Source: Bog-756 sp963839925 | Lineage (GTDB): Bacteria; Actinomycetota; Acidimicrobiia; Acidimicrobiales; RAAP-2 | Direction: 5' to 3' | Length of the DNA stretch: 64,000 bases | Assembly (NCBI GenBank): GCA_963839925.1 | Contig: CAWIWV010000001.1 | Span: 1,922,001 to 1,986,000 of the forward strand | In this document: in pieces, positions 24,184 through 32,583 of the stretch | Numbering within the stretch: position 1 is the stretch's first letter | How the letters are laid out: each line of letters starts with the position of its first letter | The notes under the pieces: generated by a model | What the model was told of the DNA's origin: nothing | The model's input: only the letters and a program-made list of their open reading frames with translations | Database searches by the model: none | Program-made: the position numbers and the translations under genes

Positions 24184-24204
24184 ACTACTACGGCTTGTAG
24201 TAGT
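24184..24204. promoter_or_regulatory. BlaI/CopY-type operator
   Basis: ACTACTAC (24184-24191) and GTAGTAGT (24197-24204) are perfect 8-bp inverted arms around a 5-nt spacer. BlaI/MecI operators have TACTACA-N2-TGTAGTA, so the core ACTAC...GTAGT is the same with one extra spacer base. It precedes the membrane-protein operon (minus) and is about 100 bp before the monooxygenase gene (plus). Confidence 0.6.
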
Positions 24205-24290
24205 GGAGCAAGATCGGTCGGATCGGGCCGGTCGGGCTGCTTGGGCCGGTCGGGCTGCACGGCCTGGAGCTCCGGGCTCGATGGTGGTCC

Positions 24291-24296
24291 TATCCT
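24291..24296 (+). promoter_or_regulatory. -10 box (TATCCT) of leaderless monooxygenase gene
   Basis: TATCCT sits 6 nt before ATG 24303 with no ribosome-binding site between, the leaderless arrangement seen elsewhere in this window. Confidence 0.45.
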
Positions 24297-24302
24297 GCGT
24301 CC

Positions 24303-25271
24303 ATGTTCTTCGGTCTTCGCTTCGACTTCCGCAATCCCGAGCTCGCGGGCACCGCCATGGCCGACCGGTACGCGGCCGCACTGGACATGGCCGAGTGGGC
24401 CGACGAGCTGGGCTGTGTGAGCATCGCCATCTCCGAGCATCACGGATCGGCGGACGGCTACCTCCCGAGTCCGATCCCGATGGTGGCGGCGATGGCGGCG
24501 CGGACCACCAACGTCCGGTTCACGGTCGCCGCGCTCATCGCCCCCTTCTACGACCCGCTCCGCCTGGCCGAGGACGTGATCGTGCTCGACAACCTCAGCA
24601 AAGGACGGGTCGACCTGGTCGTGGCCGGTGGCTACGTCCACGAGGAGTTCGCCATGTTCGACGTGCCGAGCTCCGAACGGGCGGCGCGGGTCACCGAAGT
24701 GGTCCAGACGCTCCGGAGCGCCTACACCGGGGAGCCGTTCGAGTACCGGGGGCGGTCGGTGCACATCACCCCCGCGCCCTATTCGGCGGGGCCACCCATC
24801 CTGCTCGGCGGGAGCAGTGAGCCGGCCGCCCGACGGGCCGCACGCCTCGGGGACGGCTTCATCCCCACCGACCCGGGGGTCTGGGAGTTCTACCGGGACG
24901 AGGTCCAAGTGCTCGGCCGGCCCGATCCGGGTCCCTGCCCGATCGGGACCAGCAGGACGGTGGCGCTGGCCGAGGATCCCGAACGGGGTTGGAAGGAGAT
25001 GGCGCCCTACTTCCTCCACGAGATGAACGCCTACGGCGAATGGCAGGCCCAGGACAACCTGGTCAATCCCTTCCACACGGTCTCCGATCTCGAGGAGCTG
25101 CGGGAGACCGGCCAGTACCAGGTGCTCACCCCCGGAGCATTGATCGAAGAGCAACAAGGACTGCCTTTCTCCTTCGTCCTCTTTCACCCGCTCTGTGGCG
25201 GCATGCCGATCGACCTGGCCTGGTCGAGCCTGCGTATGTTCGAGCGGGAGGTGCTCCCTGCGCTCCCCTAG
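24303..25271 (+). CDS. LLM-class (luciferase-like) flavin-dependent monooxygenase
   Basis: 322 residues forming a bacterial luciferase TIM barrel. MFFGLRFDFRNPE starts the first strand, SIAISEHHGSADGYLPSPIPMVAAMAART is the conserved region preceding the active-site, and VIVLDNLSKGRVDLVVAGGY is the typical LDxLSxGRxxLxxGxG signature. ILLGGSSEPAARRAARLGDGFIP matches the C-terminal flavin-binding stretch. The family uses reduced FMN or F420 from a partner reductase to oxygenate or dehydrogenate substrates. Actinobacterial members are often F420-dependent, but that cannot be told from sequence alone. The ligase gene begins 16 nt downstream. Confidence 0.85.
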   Translation: MFFGLRFDFRNPELAGTAMADRYAAALDMAEWADELGCVSIAISEHHGSADGYLPSPIPMVAAMAARTTNVRFTVAALIAPFYDPLRLAEDVIVLDNLSKGRVDLVVAGGYVHEEFAMFDVPSSERAARVTEVVQTLRSAYTGEPFEYRGRSVHITPAPYSAGPPILLGGSSEPAARRAARLGDGFIPTDPGVWEFYRDEVQVLGRPDPGPCPIGTSRTVALAEDPERGWKEMAPYFLHEMNAYGEWQAQDNLVNPFHTVSDLEELRETGQYQVLTPGALIEEQQGLPFSFVLFHPLCGGMPIDLAWSSLRMFEREVLPALP

Positions 25272-25286
25272 TCGGAGGGTCAGGTG

Positions 25287-26234
25287 ATGGCTCTGGCGCT
25301 GATGCTCGCCACCCTGACCGACCGTCGCGACTTCGGTGACGACTGGCTGCTCGAACGCAAATTCGACGGGGAGCGCTGCGTCGCACGCAAGGACGGCGAC
25401 ACGGTGCGACTCGAGTCTCGGACCGGCAAGGTCCTCACCCGCACCTACCCGGAGGTGAGCGCCGCGGTCGGCGCTCTCGGCTCGTCCAGTCTTCTCCTCG
25501 ACGGCGAAGTGGTCGCCTTCGACGGCGACCAGACATCCTTCACCCGACTCCAGCAGCGCCTCGGGGTCGGAAACCCGTCTCCGAACCTGGTGGCCCGTTA
25601 CCCGGTCGTCTACTGCGTCTTCGACCTCTTGGAGGCCGACGGGGACGACCTCACCCGTGCATCACTGGTCGCGCGCCGGACCCGGCTGACCGATGCGGTC
25701 CCGACCGGTGGGGTCCTCCAGCTGAGCGAGGCGTGGTCGGGCGACTCCGAGCGGCGGTTCAACGAAGCCTGCCGATCCGGCTGGGAGGGGCTGATCGCCA
25801 AACGGGCGGAGTCGACCTACGTCGCCGGCCGCTCGAAGAACTGGCTGAAACTCAAGTGCCTCGGAGAACAGGAGCTGGTGATCGCCGGCTACACCGATCC
25901 GGCCGGTGCCAGGACGGACTTCGGCGCATTGCTGGTCGGGTACTACGAAGGTGGGTCCCTTCGCTACGCGGGGAAGGTCGGCACCGGCTTCAGCGCCGCG
26001 GTGCTCCGTGCACTGGGCAGCCGCTTGCGAGCCATGGAGACGACCGAGCCGGCCTTCGTCGATGCCCGACCGGTACCCCCGGGAACCCACTGGACGAAAC
26101 CCGAGCTGGTTGCCGAGATCGCCTTCGCCGAGTGGACCACCGACGGCCGCCTGCGACAGCCTCGCTTCCTCGGGCTACGCGACGACAAGGACCCGGCCGA
26201 GGTCACCCGGGAGCGTCCCGAGAGCGACGGGTGA
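25287..26234 (+). CDS. ATP-dependent DNA ligase (LigC-like)
   Basis: 315 residues from ATG 25287, with GGAGGG 6 nt before it. The nucleotidyltransferase motif I is KFDGER with the adenylated Lys near residue 25. Motif III is LLLDGEVVAFDG, motif IV SGWEGLIAKR, and motif V NWLKLKCLGEQELVIAGYT. A C-terminal OB domain follows, including FRYxGxxGTGF-like RYAGKVGTGF and FAEWTTDGRLRQPRFLGLRDDKDP. It lacks polymerase and nuclease domains of LigD, so it is a stand-alone ligase such as mycobacterial LigC, probably for DNA repair. It is separate from the NAD-dependent replicative ligase. Confidence 0.9.
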   Translation: MALALMLATLTDRRDFGDDWLLERKFDGERCVARKDGDTVRLESRTGKVLTRTYPEVSAAVGALGSSSLLLDGEVVAFDGDQTSFTRLQQRLGVGNPSPNLVARYPVVYCVFDLLEADGDDLTRASLVARRTRLTDAVPTGGVLQLSEAWSGDSERRFNEACRSGWEGLIAKRAESTYVAGRSKNWLKLKCLGEQELVIAGYTDPAGARTDFGALLVGYYEGGSLRYAGKVGTGFSAAVLRALGSRLRAMETTEPAFVDARPVPPGTHWTKPELVAEIAFAEWTTDGRLRQPRFLGLRDDKDPAEVTRERPESDG

Positions 26235-26240
26235 GCTGAG

Positions 26241-27704
26241 TCACATCACTTCGGCGATCATCGTCTCGGCGATCGGCTCTCCCAGCTCGTCGGCTTCGTG
26301 GGAAGTCTGCGCCGTCGTGGTGTTCCGCAGCACCGCGATCCCGAGGATGACCGCCGCGACCACACTGCCCAATGCGATGGTGAAGGCCAGTCGATAGCCG
26401 CCGTCCAGTGCGTCGACGGTCGACTTGCCGGCAGCGAGCAGCGAGGCCGTCTTGTTTGTCGAGACGGTCCCGAGGATCGCCACCGACAGCGCCGCGGCCA
26501 CTTGCTGGGAGACGTTCACGATTCCGGAACCGATCCCGGCGTCCTTGGCCGGGACCTCGGCGATCGCCATGGTCAGCAGTGGGGTGAAGGCGGTTGCAGC
26601 TCCGAGACCGATCAGCAACAGGGCCGCGAAAAGAGTCGGGAAGTACACCGTCCCGGTGCCGGAGCTGATGAAGATTCCGAGTCCCCCACCGAGCACGATC
26701 AGGCCGGCGAGCGCGGTCATCTTCGGTCCCAGGCGCTCCATGATCCGGGCGGTCACCCCGGCCGACATCAGGGCCACCGAGAGGGTCTGGGGCAGGAACG
26801 CGAGTCCGGTGTGGATCGGGTCGAAGCCGAGCACGTGCTGGAAATAGAGCACGCCGATGAAGAAGGTGCTGTACATGCCCACCACCATCAACCCCCGCAC
26901 CAAGCTCGAGGAGATCAGGCCTGGAGATCGCAGCACGTTGATGGGCATCATCGGGGTCTTCAGCCGGCCCTCGAGCACGACGAACATGGCGAGGACCACC
27001 AGCGCGGCCGCGCCGAGGCCGAGGGTGTGCGAGGAGCCCCAGCCGTACCGGCTCGAGTCGACGATCGCAAAGACCCCGAGCACCAAACCGAGGGTGCTCA
27101 GGATCGCACCCCCGATGTCCAGTCCCGCGCGGATGCCGAGGCCGGAGTTCTCGTCGATCAGTGCAGCGCCGGCCAACAGGGTGACAACACCGATCGGCAC
27201 GTTGATGAAGAAGATCCAGTGCCAGCTCAACGCCTGGGTGACATAGCCGCCGATCAACAGACCGAGCGATCCACCACCGACGGCGACGATGATGTACGCG
27301 CTCATCGCTCTCGCCCGTTCCGCGGGACGGGGGAAGTCGGCGACGATGATCGCCAGGATCACCGACGAGGAGAGGGCCGCCCCGAGACCCTGGACGAACC
27401 GTGCCCCGATGAGCAGGGCCTGGCTGTTGGCGGCGCCGCAAGCGGCAGAAGCCACGGTAAAGAGAACGACACCCACCAAGAAGACCTTCTTGCGACCGAT
27501 GAGGTCGCCGAGACGACCGGCCAACAGCAGCGATCCGGCAAAGGTGATCAGGTAGGCGTCGATCACCCAGGCCAGCGAGGCCTGCGAGAAGTGCAAGTCG
27601 TGCTGGATGGTGGGCAGCGCGACGTTGACGATCGTCTGGTCCAGGATGTTCATCAACATCGCGAAGCAGACGACAATCAGACGCGATCCACCTGCGGTTG
27701 TCAT
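26241..27704 (-). CDS. DHA2-family MFS drug exporter
   Basis: About 487 residues from ATG 27704 (a GTG at 27716 is also in frame). It has 14 hydrophobic segments. Motif A appears as GRLGDLIGRKKVF, motif C-like glycine stretch as VGGGSLGLLIGGYV, and the DHA2 motif near LMNILDQTIVNVALPTIQ. It should be a proton-driven exporter of drugs or toxic metabolites (EmrB/QacA type). The divergent MarR gene and a shared operator indicate substrate-induced expression. Confidence 0.9.
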   Translation of the reverse strand: MTTAGGSRLIVVCFAMLMNILDQTIVNVALPTIQHDLHFSQASLAWVIDAYLITFAGSLLLAGRLGDLIGRKKVFLVGVVLFTVASAACGAANSQALLIGARFVQGLGAALSSSVILAIIVADFPRPAERARAMSAYIIVAVGGGSLGLLIGGYVTQALSWHWIFFINVPIGVVTLLAGAALIDENSGLGIRAGLDIGGAILSTLGLVLGVFAIVDSSRYGWGSSHTLGLGAAALVVLAMFVVLEGRLKTPMMPINVLRSPGLISSSLVRGLMVVGMYSTFFIGVLYFQHVLGFDPIHTGLAFLPQTLSVALMSAGVTARIMERLGPKMTALAGLIVLGGGLGIFISSGTGTVYFPTLFAALLLIGLGAATAFTPLLTMAIAEVPAKDAGIGSGIVNVSQQVAAALSVAILGTVSTNKTASLLAAGKSTVDALDGGYRLAFTIALGSVVAAVILGIAVLRNTTTAQTSHEADELGEPIAETMIAEVM

Positions 27705-27857
27705 GGAGAAGGCCACGGAGTGATTGAGGGATCGGATTCTCCTTGTGTTGTGCGACGTTCGTCCGGTCTAGCTGGGGGAGGTCGGCGTTCGTACGGGGGC
27801 GGAAACACTGCGGACACTGCTCGCAGCCGATGGCACGCCAGGTTCCTCGCCCATTTG

Positions 27858-27886
27858 ATGATAGTCACTATCCTAGTGAGTGTCAA
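27858..27886 (-). promoter_or_regulatory. MFS exporter promoter overlapped by MarR operator
   Basis: On the minus strand TTGACA (27881-27886) and TATCAT (27858-27863) are 17 bp apart. The whole promoter coincides with an imperfect palindrome: TGATAGTCACTA at 27859-27870 and TAGTGAGTGTCA at 27874-27885, 10 of 12 arm bases pairing around TCC. A MarR dimer bound here would block RNA polymerase. Confidence 0.7.
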
Positions 27887-27937
27887 GAATCTACTGATAA
27901 TGGCGAAGTCTGTTATAATCCCGCTACACTCGACGTC

Positions 27938-28372
27938 GTGACGACCAATACGACACCGGGGGTGACGGTCCTGCTGACCCAGCTCTCCCGACTCGTCTAC
28001 CGGCGGACTCCCGAGGAGCTGCTCGGGATGCGGATGAAAGAGTTCGCGATCCTCGCCCATCTCCGCGAGCACAACCCGATCGCGCAGCAGGAGCTCGGCG
28101 AGATGATGTGCATCGACGCCAACAACTTGGTGATCCTGCTCAACGATCTCGAAATGAAGGAGTTCGCGTTCCGACGTCGCGATCCGTCCGACCGGCGTCG
28201 ACATCTGGTCGAGATCACCGAAGAAGGGTTGCGCGCCTTCGAGAACGCGGAAAAGGGAATCGAGAGCGTCGAAGACGACGTGCTCGCATCGTTGACCACT
28301 GACGAACGAGTCCAGCTGCAGACCTTGCTCGCCAAGGCGCTGGACGGGAACCCACCGGCACCAACGCGCTGA
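27938..28372 (+). CDS. MarR-family transcriptional regulator
   Basis: 144 residues from GTG 27938. The winged helix is GMRMKEFAILAHLREHNPIAQQELGEMMCIDANNLVILLNDLEMKEFAFRRRDPSDRRRHLVEITEEG, with the DPSDRR wing tip typical of MarR. It should bind as a dimer to the operator between it and the exporter and be released by a phenolic or drug-like ligand. A TACACT box ends 7 nt before the start (27925-27930), and TATAAT is at 27914-27919, so either a leaderless or short-leader transcript is possible. Confidence 0.85.
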   Translation: MTTNTTPGVTVLLTQLSRLVYRRTPEELLGMRMKEFAILAHLREHNPIAQQELGEMMCIDANNLVILLNDLEMKEFAFRRRDPSDRRRHLVEITEEGLRAFENAEKGIESVEDDVLASLTTDERVQLQTLLAKALDGNPPAPTR

Positions 28373-28415
28373 AGCCCTAGCGGCGCGCGTTCCCAGAGTC
28401 GACCGAGGAGCCGCC

Positions 28416-28913
28416 GTGACGCCAGACCAGAAACCCGCTTCCGGCGGTCGCCTCCCCGAGCCACAGCTCAGCCTGGTGTACCGGCTGGAGGCGGACCTCG
28501 GCGAGCCGATCGCCTTCGGGGCCACGGCAGGGTCCGAACGCAGGATCGTGCCTCAGACCGGCGGGACGTTCGCCGGCCCACAGCTCTCCGGAAGGCTGCT
28601 CCCGGGCACGAGCGCCGACTGGCAGCGGGTGTTGCCCGACGGGACCGCGCTGGTCGACATCCGGTACACGCTGGAGACAACCGACGGCGCCTTGCTCTTC
28701 GTCCAGTCACACGGGGTGCGCCACGGACCGCCGGAGGTTCTGGCTCGCCTCAAGGAGGGCGAGGACGTCGGGGCCGACGAGTACACCTTCCGGACTTCCA
28801 CTCAGATCGAGGCGGCTGCTCCCCAACTGGACTGGCTGAACAAGGGCGTGTTCGTCAGCGTCGGCGGTCGCCTCCCCGGCAGGGTGATCTACGAGACCTA
28901 CCTCGTGGCATGA
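28416..28913 (+). CDS. DUF3237 family protein
   Basis: 165 residues from GTG 28416, which has GAGGAG 7 nt upstream. It matches the DUF3237 pattern: PQLSLVYRLEADLGEPIAFGATAGSERRIVPQTGGTFAGPQLSGRLLPGTSADWQRVLPDG, then DIRYTLETTDGALLFVQSHGVRHGPPEVLARL and a C-terminal GRVIYETYLV. The fold is a beta-barrel of unknown activity. It is encoded just after the MarR gene but has its own ribosome-binding site. Confidence 0.8.
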   Translation: MTPDQKPASGGRLPEPQLSLVYRLEADLGEPIAFGATAGSERRIVPQTGGTFAGPQLSGRLLPGTSADWQRVLPDGTALVDIRYTLETTDGALLFVQSHGVRHGPPEVLARLKEGEDVGADEYTFRTSTQIEAAAPQLDWLNKGVFVSVGGRLPGRVIYETYLVA

Positions 28914-29020
28914 GCGTCTGCAGCGGACGAACTTGACAGGTACAGGCATCAGTGTTTCCCTGGTCGCCGGCGGCCGGCGGAAGCAGCCTGTGAGCTGTGG
29001 AGCGGGCTCGTCATGCAGTG

Positions 29021-29040
29021 GCGGTGCTGAGCGGTGCTGA
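29021..29040. repeat. tandem 10-bp duplication upstream of GMC fusion
   Basis: GCGGTGCTGA occurs twice in direct succession (29021-29030 and 29031-29040), 88 bp before the GTG of the GMC fusion. The 214-bp gap 28914-29127 shows nothing else I can support. Confidence 0.4.
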
Positions 29041-29127
29041 TGAATGGCGGATCCGAACGGCGACCCCGGCCAGAGTCGGGCCCTTCGGGAGGTGAAGTCT
29101 GCACAAGCATGATGAGAGGCGGACTCG

Positions 29128-32100
29128 GTGGATCGATTGTCGAAGGATGTGGCGGAGCTCGCCTCCCAGTACGAGATCGTGGTGGTTGGTTCGGGCTATG
29201 GGGGTGCGATCGCCGCCTGTCGACTCAGCCGGGCCGGTCGATCGGTCGCCCTGTTGGAGCGTGGACGCGAGATGCACCCCGGGGAGTACCCGTCGCGGAT
29301 TGCCGAGGCGGCCTCGCACATTCAGGTGACCGGCCCCGGCCTCGATCCGAGCGAGCAGATGGGAGACCGCCGAAATCTCTACTGGTTCCATTCCGGTGCG
29401 TCGATGAACGTCTTCTCGGGTTGCGGGCTTGGAGGAACCTCGCTGGTCAATGCCGGCGTTTCCCTCCGACCCGACCCCCGAGTCTTCGTGGACGAACGAT
29501 GGCCGGCCGGACTCAGAGGTGATGTGGAGACGTCCCTTGCCGACGGCTACCGCGCCGCAGAGCGCATGCTGGTCCCGCGTCACTACCCGGCCGCCTCGCC
29601 ACATCTGGCCAAGATCGACGCCCTTCGGGTCGCGGCCGGTGGCAGTCCGATCAAACCGACGCCGATCAACGTCACCTTCGATGCCGGACCGAACGTGGTC
29701 GGGATCGACCAACCCGCCTGTGTCGGCTGCGGCGACTGCGTGACCGGCTGCAACTTCGGAGCGAAGAACACCGTCTTGATGAACTACCTCCCCGACGCGG
29801 CCGCAAACGGCGCGTCGATCTTCACCGAGGTGGACGTGCGTTCGATCGAGCTCGATACCGAAGGAGAGGGTTGGATCGTCCACGTCCAGCCGCTCGGCTT
29901 CGGAAGGGACGAGAGGTTCGATGCCCCGCCACTCACCGTTTCGGCCGGTCTGGTCATTCTGGCAGCGGGAACCGTCGGGTCGACCGACATCCTGCTCCGC
30001 TCCCGGGCGCAGGGATTGTCCCTGTCGGACCAAGTGGGCCATCACTTCACCGGGAACGGGGACGTCCTCGGCTTCGCGCAGCGACCCCACACCGTGGTCC
30101 GAGGCATCGGCACCGGACACCACCCACCAGATCCGAAGACACCGGCAGGGCCGTGCATCACCGCCTTCATCGATCGTCGCGAGGGTCCGGTCGAGGAGGG
30201 AGTGATCATCGAGGACGCGGTCATCCCCGGGCTGCTCGCCGAGGTTGTCGCGGCGGAGCTGGTGACCCAGTTCGGCGCCCGCGACGAGTCGATTCCCCAG
30301 CGCGTCGAACAGGGGTCGGCCGCATCCGTCAGCCTTCTCCGAGGTGGGAGGGAGGGTGCGACCGAGCATCTCCAGACGTTTCTGCTGATGGGTCATGACG
30401 ACGGCGAAGGGCGGCTCGTTCTGCAGGACGATCAGGTACGCATCGAGTGGCCCGGGGTGGGCAGCAGCGACTTCTATCGGCGAGCAGACGGCGTTCTGGC
30501 CGGATTGGCCGGAGAAGGAGACGGCACCTACATCCCGGACCCGCTCTCCTCGCACCTGCTCCACAACAGACTGATCACCGTGCACCCTCTCGGCGGTTGC
30601 GTGATGGCTGACGACGCGCAGCGCGGGGTCGTCGATCACCGGGGTCGGGTGTTCTCCTCCCAACGGGGGAACACCGTGTACGAGAACCTCGTCGTCGCCG
30701 ACGGTTCGATCGTACCCATGCCCCTCGGAGTCAATCCTCTCCTGACGATCTCAGCGCTCGCCGAGCGATCGATGGGCATCCTGTGCGCGGAGAAGGGCTG
30801 GGCCGAGAGGCCTCGGAAGGCCGCACCGGTGCATCGGCCCGCGTCACCGAACAACGACCAGACGAAACCGGGCCTCCGGCTCAGCGAGAGGATGTCCGGA
30901 TGGTGGGCTGAGGAATCCTCTCCCGATTGCGGGTCTGTGGCGCCGTTCCTGGCCGCCGAGTCTCGTGGCCGATACAGCGCCGGCAGCCATCTCGGGTTCG
31001 TTCTGACTCTCATCAGCGACGACATCGAGCTCCTCCTCAGCCAACTCGACACACCGCTCGAGGCAGTCGGAACGGTGACCGCTCCCCGCCTGTCGCCGGA
31101 TCCGCTGACCGTCGAAGGTGGGCGCTTCCGGCTTCTGGTCGCCGACGACCCCGACTCGGCGGTTCGCCACATGCGCTACCACCTACCGCTCGTGGCCACC
31201 TCGGGCGAACGCTACTTCCTCGACGGGTTCAAGACCGTCGCACCGGGAGCGATCGGCGAGTTGTGGAGCGCGACGACCACGCTCTACGTGACCCTCAGGA
31301 AGGAAGACTCCTCCGGTCCGATCATCGGCCGGGGAGTGCTCCATCTCGGGCGACGGGACTTCGTCCGCCAACTCCGAACCATCGAGGCAACCGGACCGAT
31401 CGGGATGGAGCGGCGTCTCGCGATCGAAGCCGAGTTCGCGCTCGCATTCGCCGGTCCTCTCGCCCACGACTACGGCTCGGTCATCCACCGGACGACCTCG
31501 TTCAATCCGGCAGCACCCGCCCGCAGGCATCGGGCACTCCGGGTTCCGCCTCCAGAGTTTCACGGCTACCGGACACCTGACGGGCTCAGCCTTCGCCTCA
31601 CCCGTTACCGAGGTGGGCCGTCCGATCCGGTGCTGCTCAGTCACGGGATGGGCAACCCTCTGACCTGGTCGCTCGACACGGTCGAGGTCAGCATGGTGGA
31701 GTTCCTCGTGGCCCACGGCTACGACGTCTGGCTCCAGGAGTGGCGCTCGTCCACCCTGCTCCCCACGTCGCGGACCCAGTTCAACGGCGACCAGGTCGCC
31801 GAGTTCGACCACCCGTCTGCAGCAGCGACCGTTGCCGATATCTGTGGCACGAGCGATCTCCACGTGGTCGCCCACTGCGTCGGATCGATCACCTGGCTGA
31901 TGTCAACGCTTGCCGGGAACGTCGAGCCGTCCTCGCTCTTCTGTTCGGCGGTCGGTGCCCACCCGATCGCCCCGACCCTCACCCGCCTGAAGGTGGGGAT
32001 GCACCTGGGCGAGATCCTCCACCGATTCGGTGTGCAGCTGCTCACCACCAGCTCGACCACCAACGAGCGGTTTCTGGAATGGTTGTTCGACCAGGAACTG

Positions 32101-32559
32101 CGCCTCTATCCCATCCCGGCCGAGGAGCAGTGCGACCAGGCGGTTTGCCGCAGGGTGTCCTTCATCTACGGAAACGGGGTGCACCACGTCAACCTCAATC
32201 CCGCGACCCACGCGGCGCTCCACGAGCTCTTCGGGCCGACCAACCTGACCATGATGGATCACCTCTCGGCCATGGCTCGGGCCGAAGAGATCCAACCGGC
32301 GACAGGAACGATCGACTATCTCGCCCATCTCGACCGCCTGCAGCTCCCGATCAGCTTGGCCTCAGGAGACCGCAATCTGGTGTGGCTTCCCGCATCGACG
32401 AAGCGGACGTTCGACGTCCTGGTCGACCGGTTCGGGCCGGGGCTCTATCGCCGGTTCGTGTACGAGGACTACGGACACCAGGACGTCTTCAACGGAGCCC
32501 GCGCTTTCAAGGACACCTTTCCTTCGGTGGTCGAGCATCTGCAGCGGGTCAACGCCTAG
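29128..32559 (+). CDS. cholesterol-oxidase-like GMC oxidoreductase fused to an alpha/beta hydrolase
   Basis: 1143 residues. The N-terminal ~560 residues are a GMC flavoprotein: FAD fold GSGYGG at 21-26, Cys-rich CVGCGDCVTGC near 196-206 as in mycobacterial ChoD, and HPLGGCVMADD near 485. A middle beta-rich domain (about 620-800) has no recognised family. The last ~330 residues are an alpha/beta hydrolase: LLSHGMGNP near 834, AHCVGS near 914 and the catalytic His in DYGHQDVF near 1113. The nucleophile position is Cys instead of Ser. It probably oxidises a sterol-like or lipid alcohol, while the hydrolase may cleave an ester or lactone. It is convergent with the SARP gene. Confidence 0.85.
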   Translation: MDRLSKDVAELASQYEIVVVGSGYGGAIAACRLSRAGRSVALLERGREMHPGEYPSRIAEAASHIQVTGPGLDPSEQMGDRRNLYWFHSGASMNVFSGCGLGGTSLVNAGVSLRPDPRVFVDERWPAGLRGDVETSLADGYRAAERMLVPRHYPAASPHLAKIDALRVAAGGSPIKPTPINVTFDAGPNVVGIDQPACVGCGDCVTGCNFGAKNTVLMNYLPDAAANGASIFTEVDVRSIELDTEGEGWIVHVQPLGFGRDERFDAPPLTVSAGLVILAAGTVGSTDILLRSRAQGLSLSDQVGHHFTGNGDVLGFAQRPHTVVRGIGTGHHPPDPKTPAGPCITAFIDRREGPVEEGVIIEDAVIPGLLAEVVAAELVTQFGARDESIPQRVEQGSAASVSLLRGGREGATEHLQTFLLMGHDDGEGRLVLQDDQVRIEWPGVGSSDFYRRADGVLAGLAGEGDGTYIPDPLSSHLLHNRLITVHPLGGCVMADDAQRGVVDHRGRVFSSQRGNTVYENLVVADGSIVPMPLGVNPLLTISALAERSMGILCAEKGWAERPRKAAPVHRPASPNNDQTKPGLRLSERMSGWWAEESSPDCGSVAPFLAAESRGRYSAGSHLGFVLTLISDDIELLLSQLDTPLEAVGTVTAPRLSPDPLTVEGGRFRLLVADDPDSAVRHMRYHLPLVATSGERYFLDGFKTVAPGAIGELWSATTTLYVTLRKEDSSGPIIGRGVLHLGRRDFVRQLRTIEATGPIGMERRLAIEAEFALAFAGPLAHDYGSVIHRTTSFNPAAPARRHRALRVPPPEFHGYRTPDGLSLRLTRYRGGPSDPVLLSHGMGNPLTWSLDTVEVSMVEFLVAHGYDVWLQEWRSSTLLPTSRTQFNGDQVAEFDHPSAAATVADICGTSDLHVVAHCVGSITWLMSTLAGNVEPSSLFCSAVGAHPIAPTLTRLKVGMHLGEILHRFGVQLLTTSSTTNERFLEWLFDQELRLYPIPAEEQCDQAVCRRVSFIYGNGVHHVNLNPATHAALHELFGPTNLTMMDHLSAMARAEEIQPATGTIDYLAHLDRLQLPISLASGDRNLVWLPASTKRTFDVLVDRFGPGLYRRFVYEDYGHQDVFNGARAFKDTFPSVVEHLQRVNA

Positions 32560-32583
32560 CCCGGGGAACCGGTAAGCGTCTGA

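Noticed and set aside
22290..25187. 965-codon minus-strand reading frame spanning several genes
   Set aside because: It crosses the BlaI-type gene, both membrane proteins and the monooxygenase, all of which have good family evidence in other frames.
28933..28938. TTGACA as a -35 element upstream of the GMC fusion
   Set aside because: No -10-like hexamer occurs 15-19 bp downstream.
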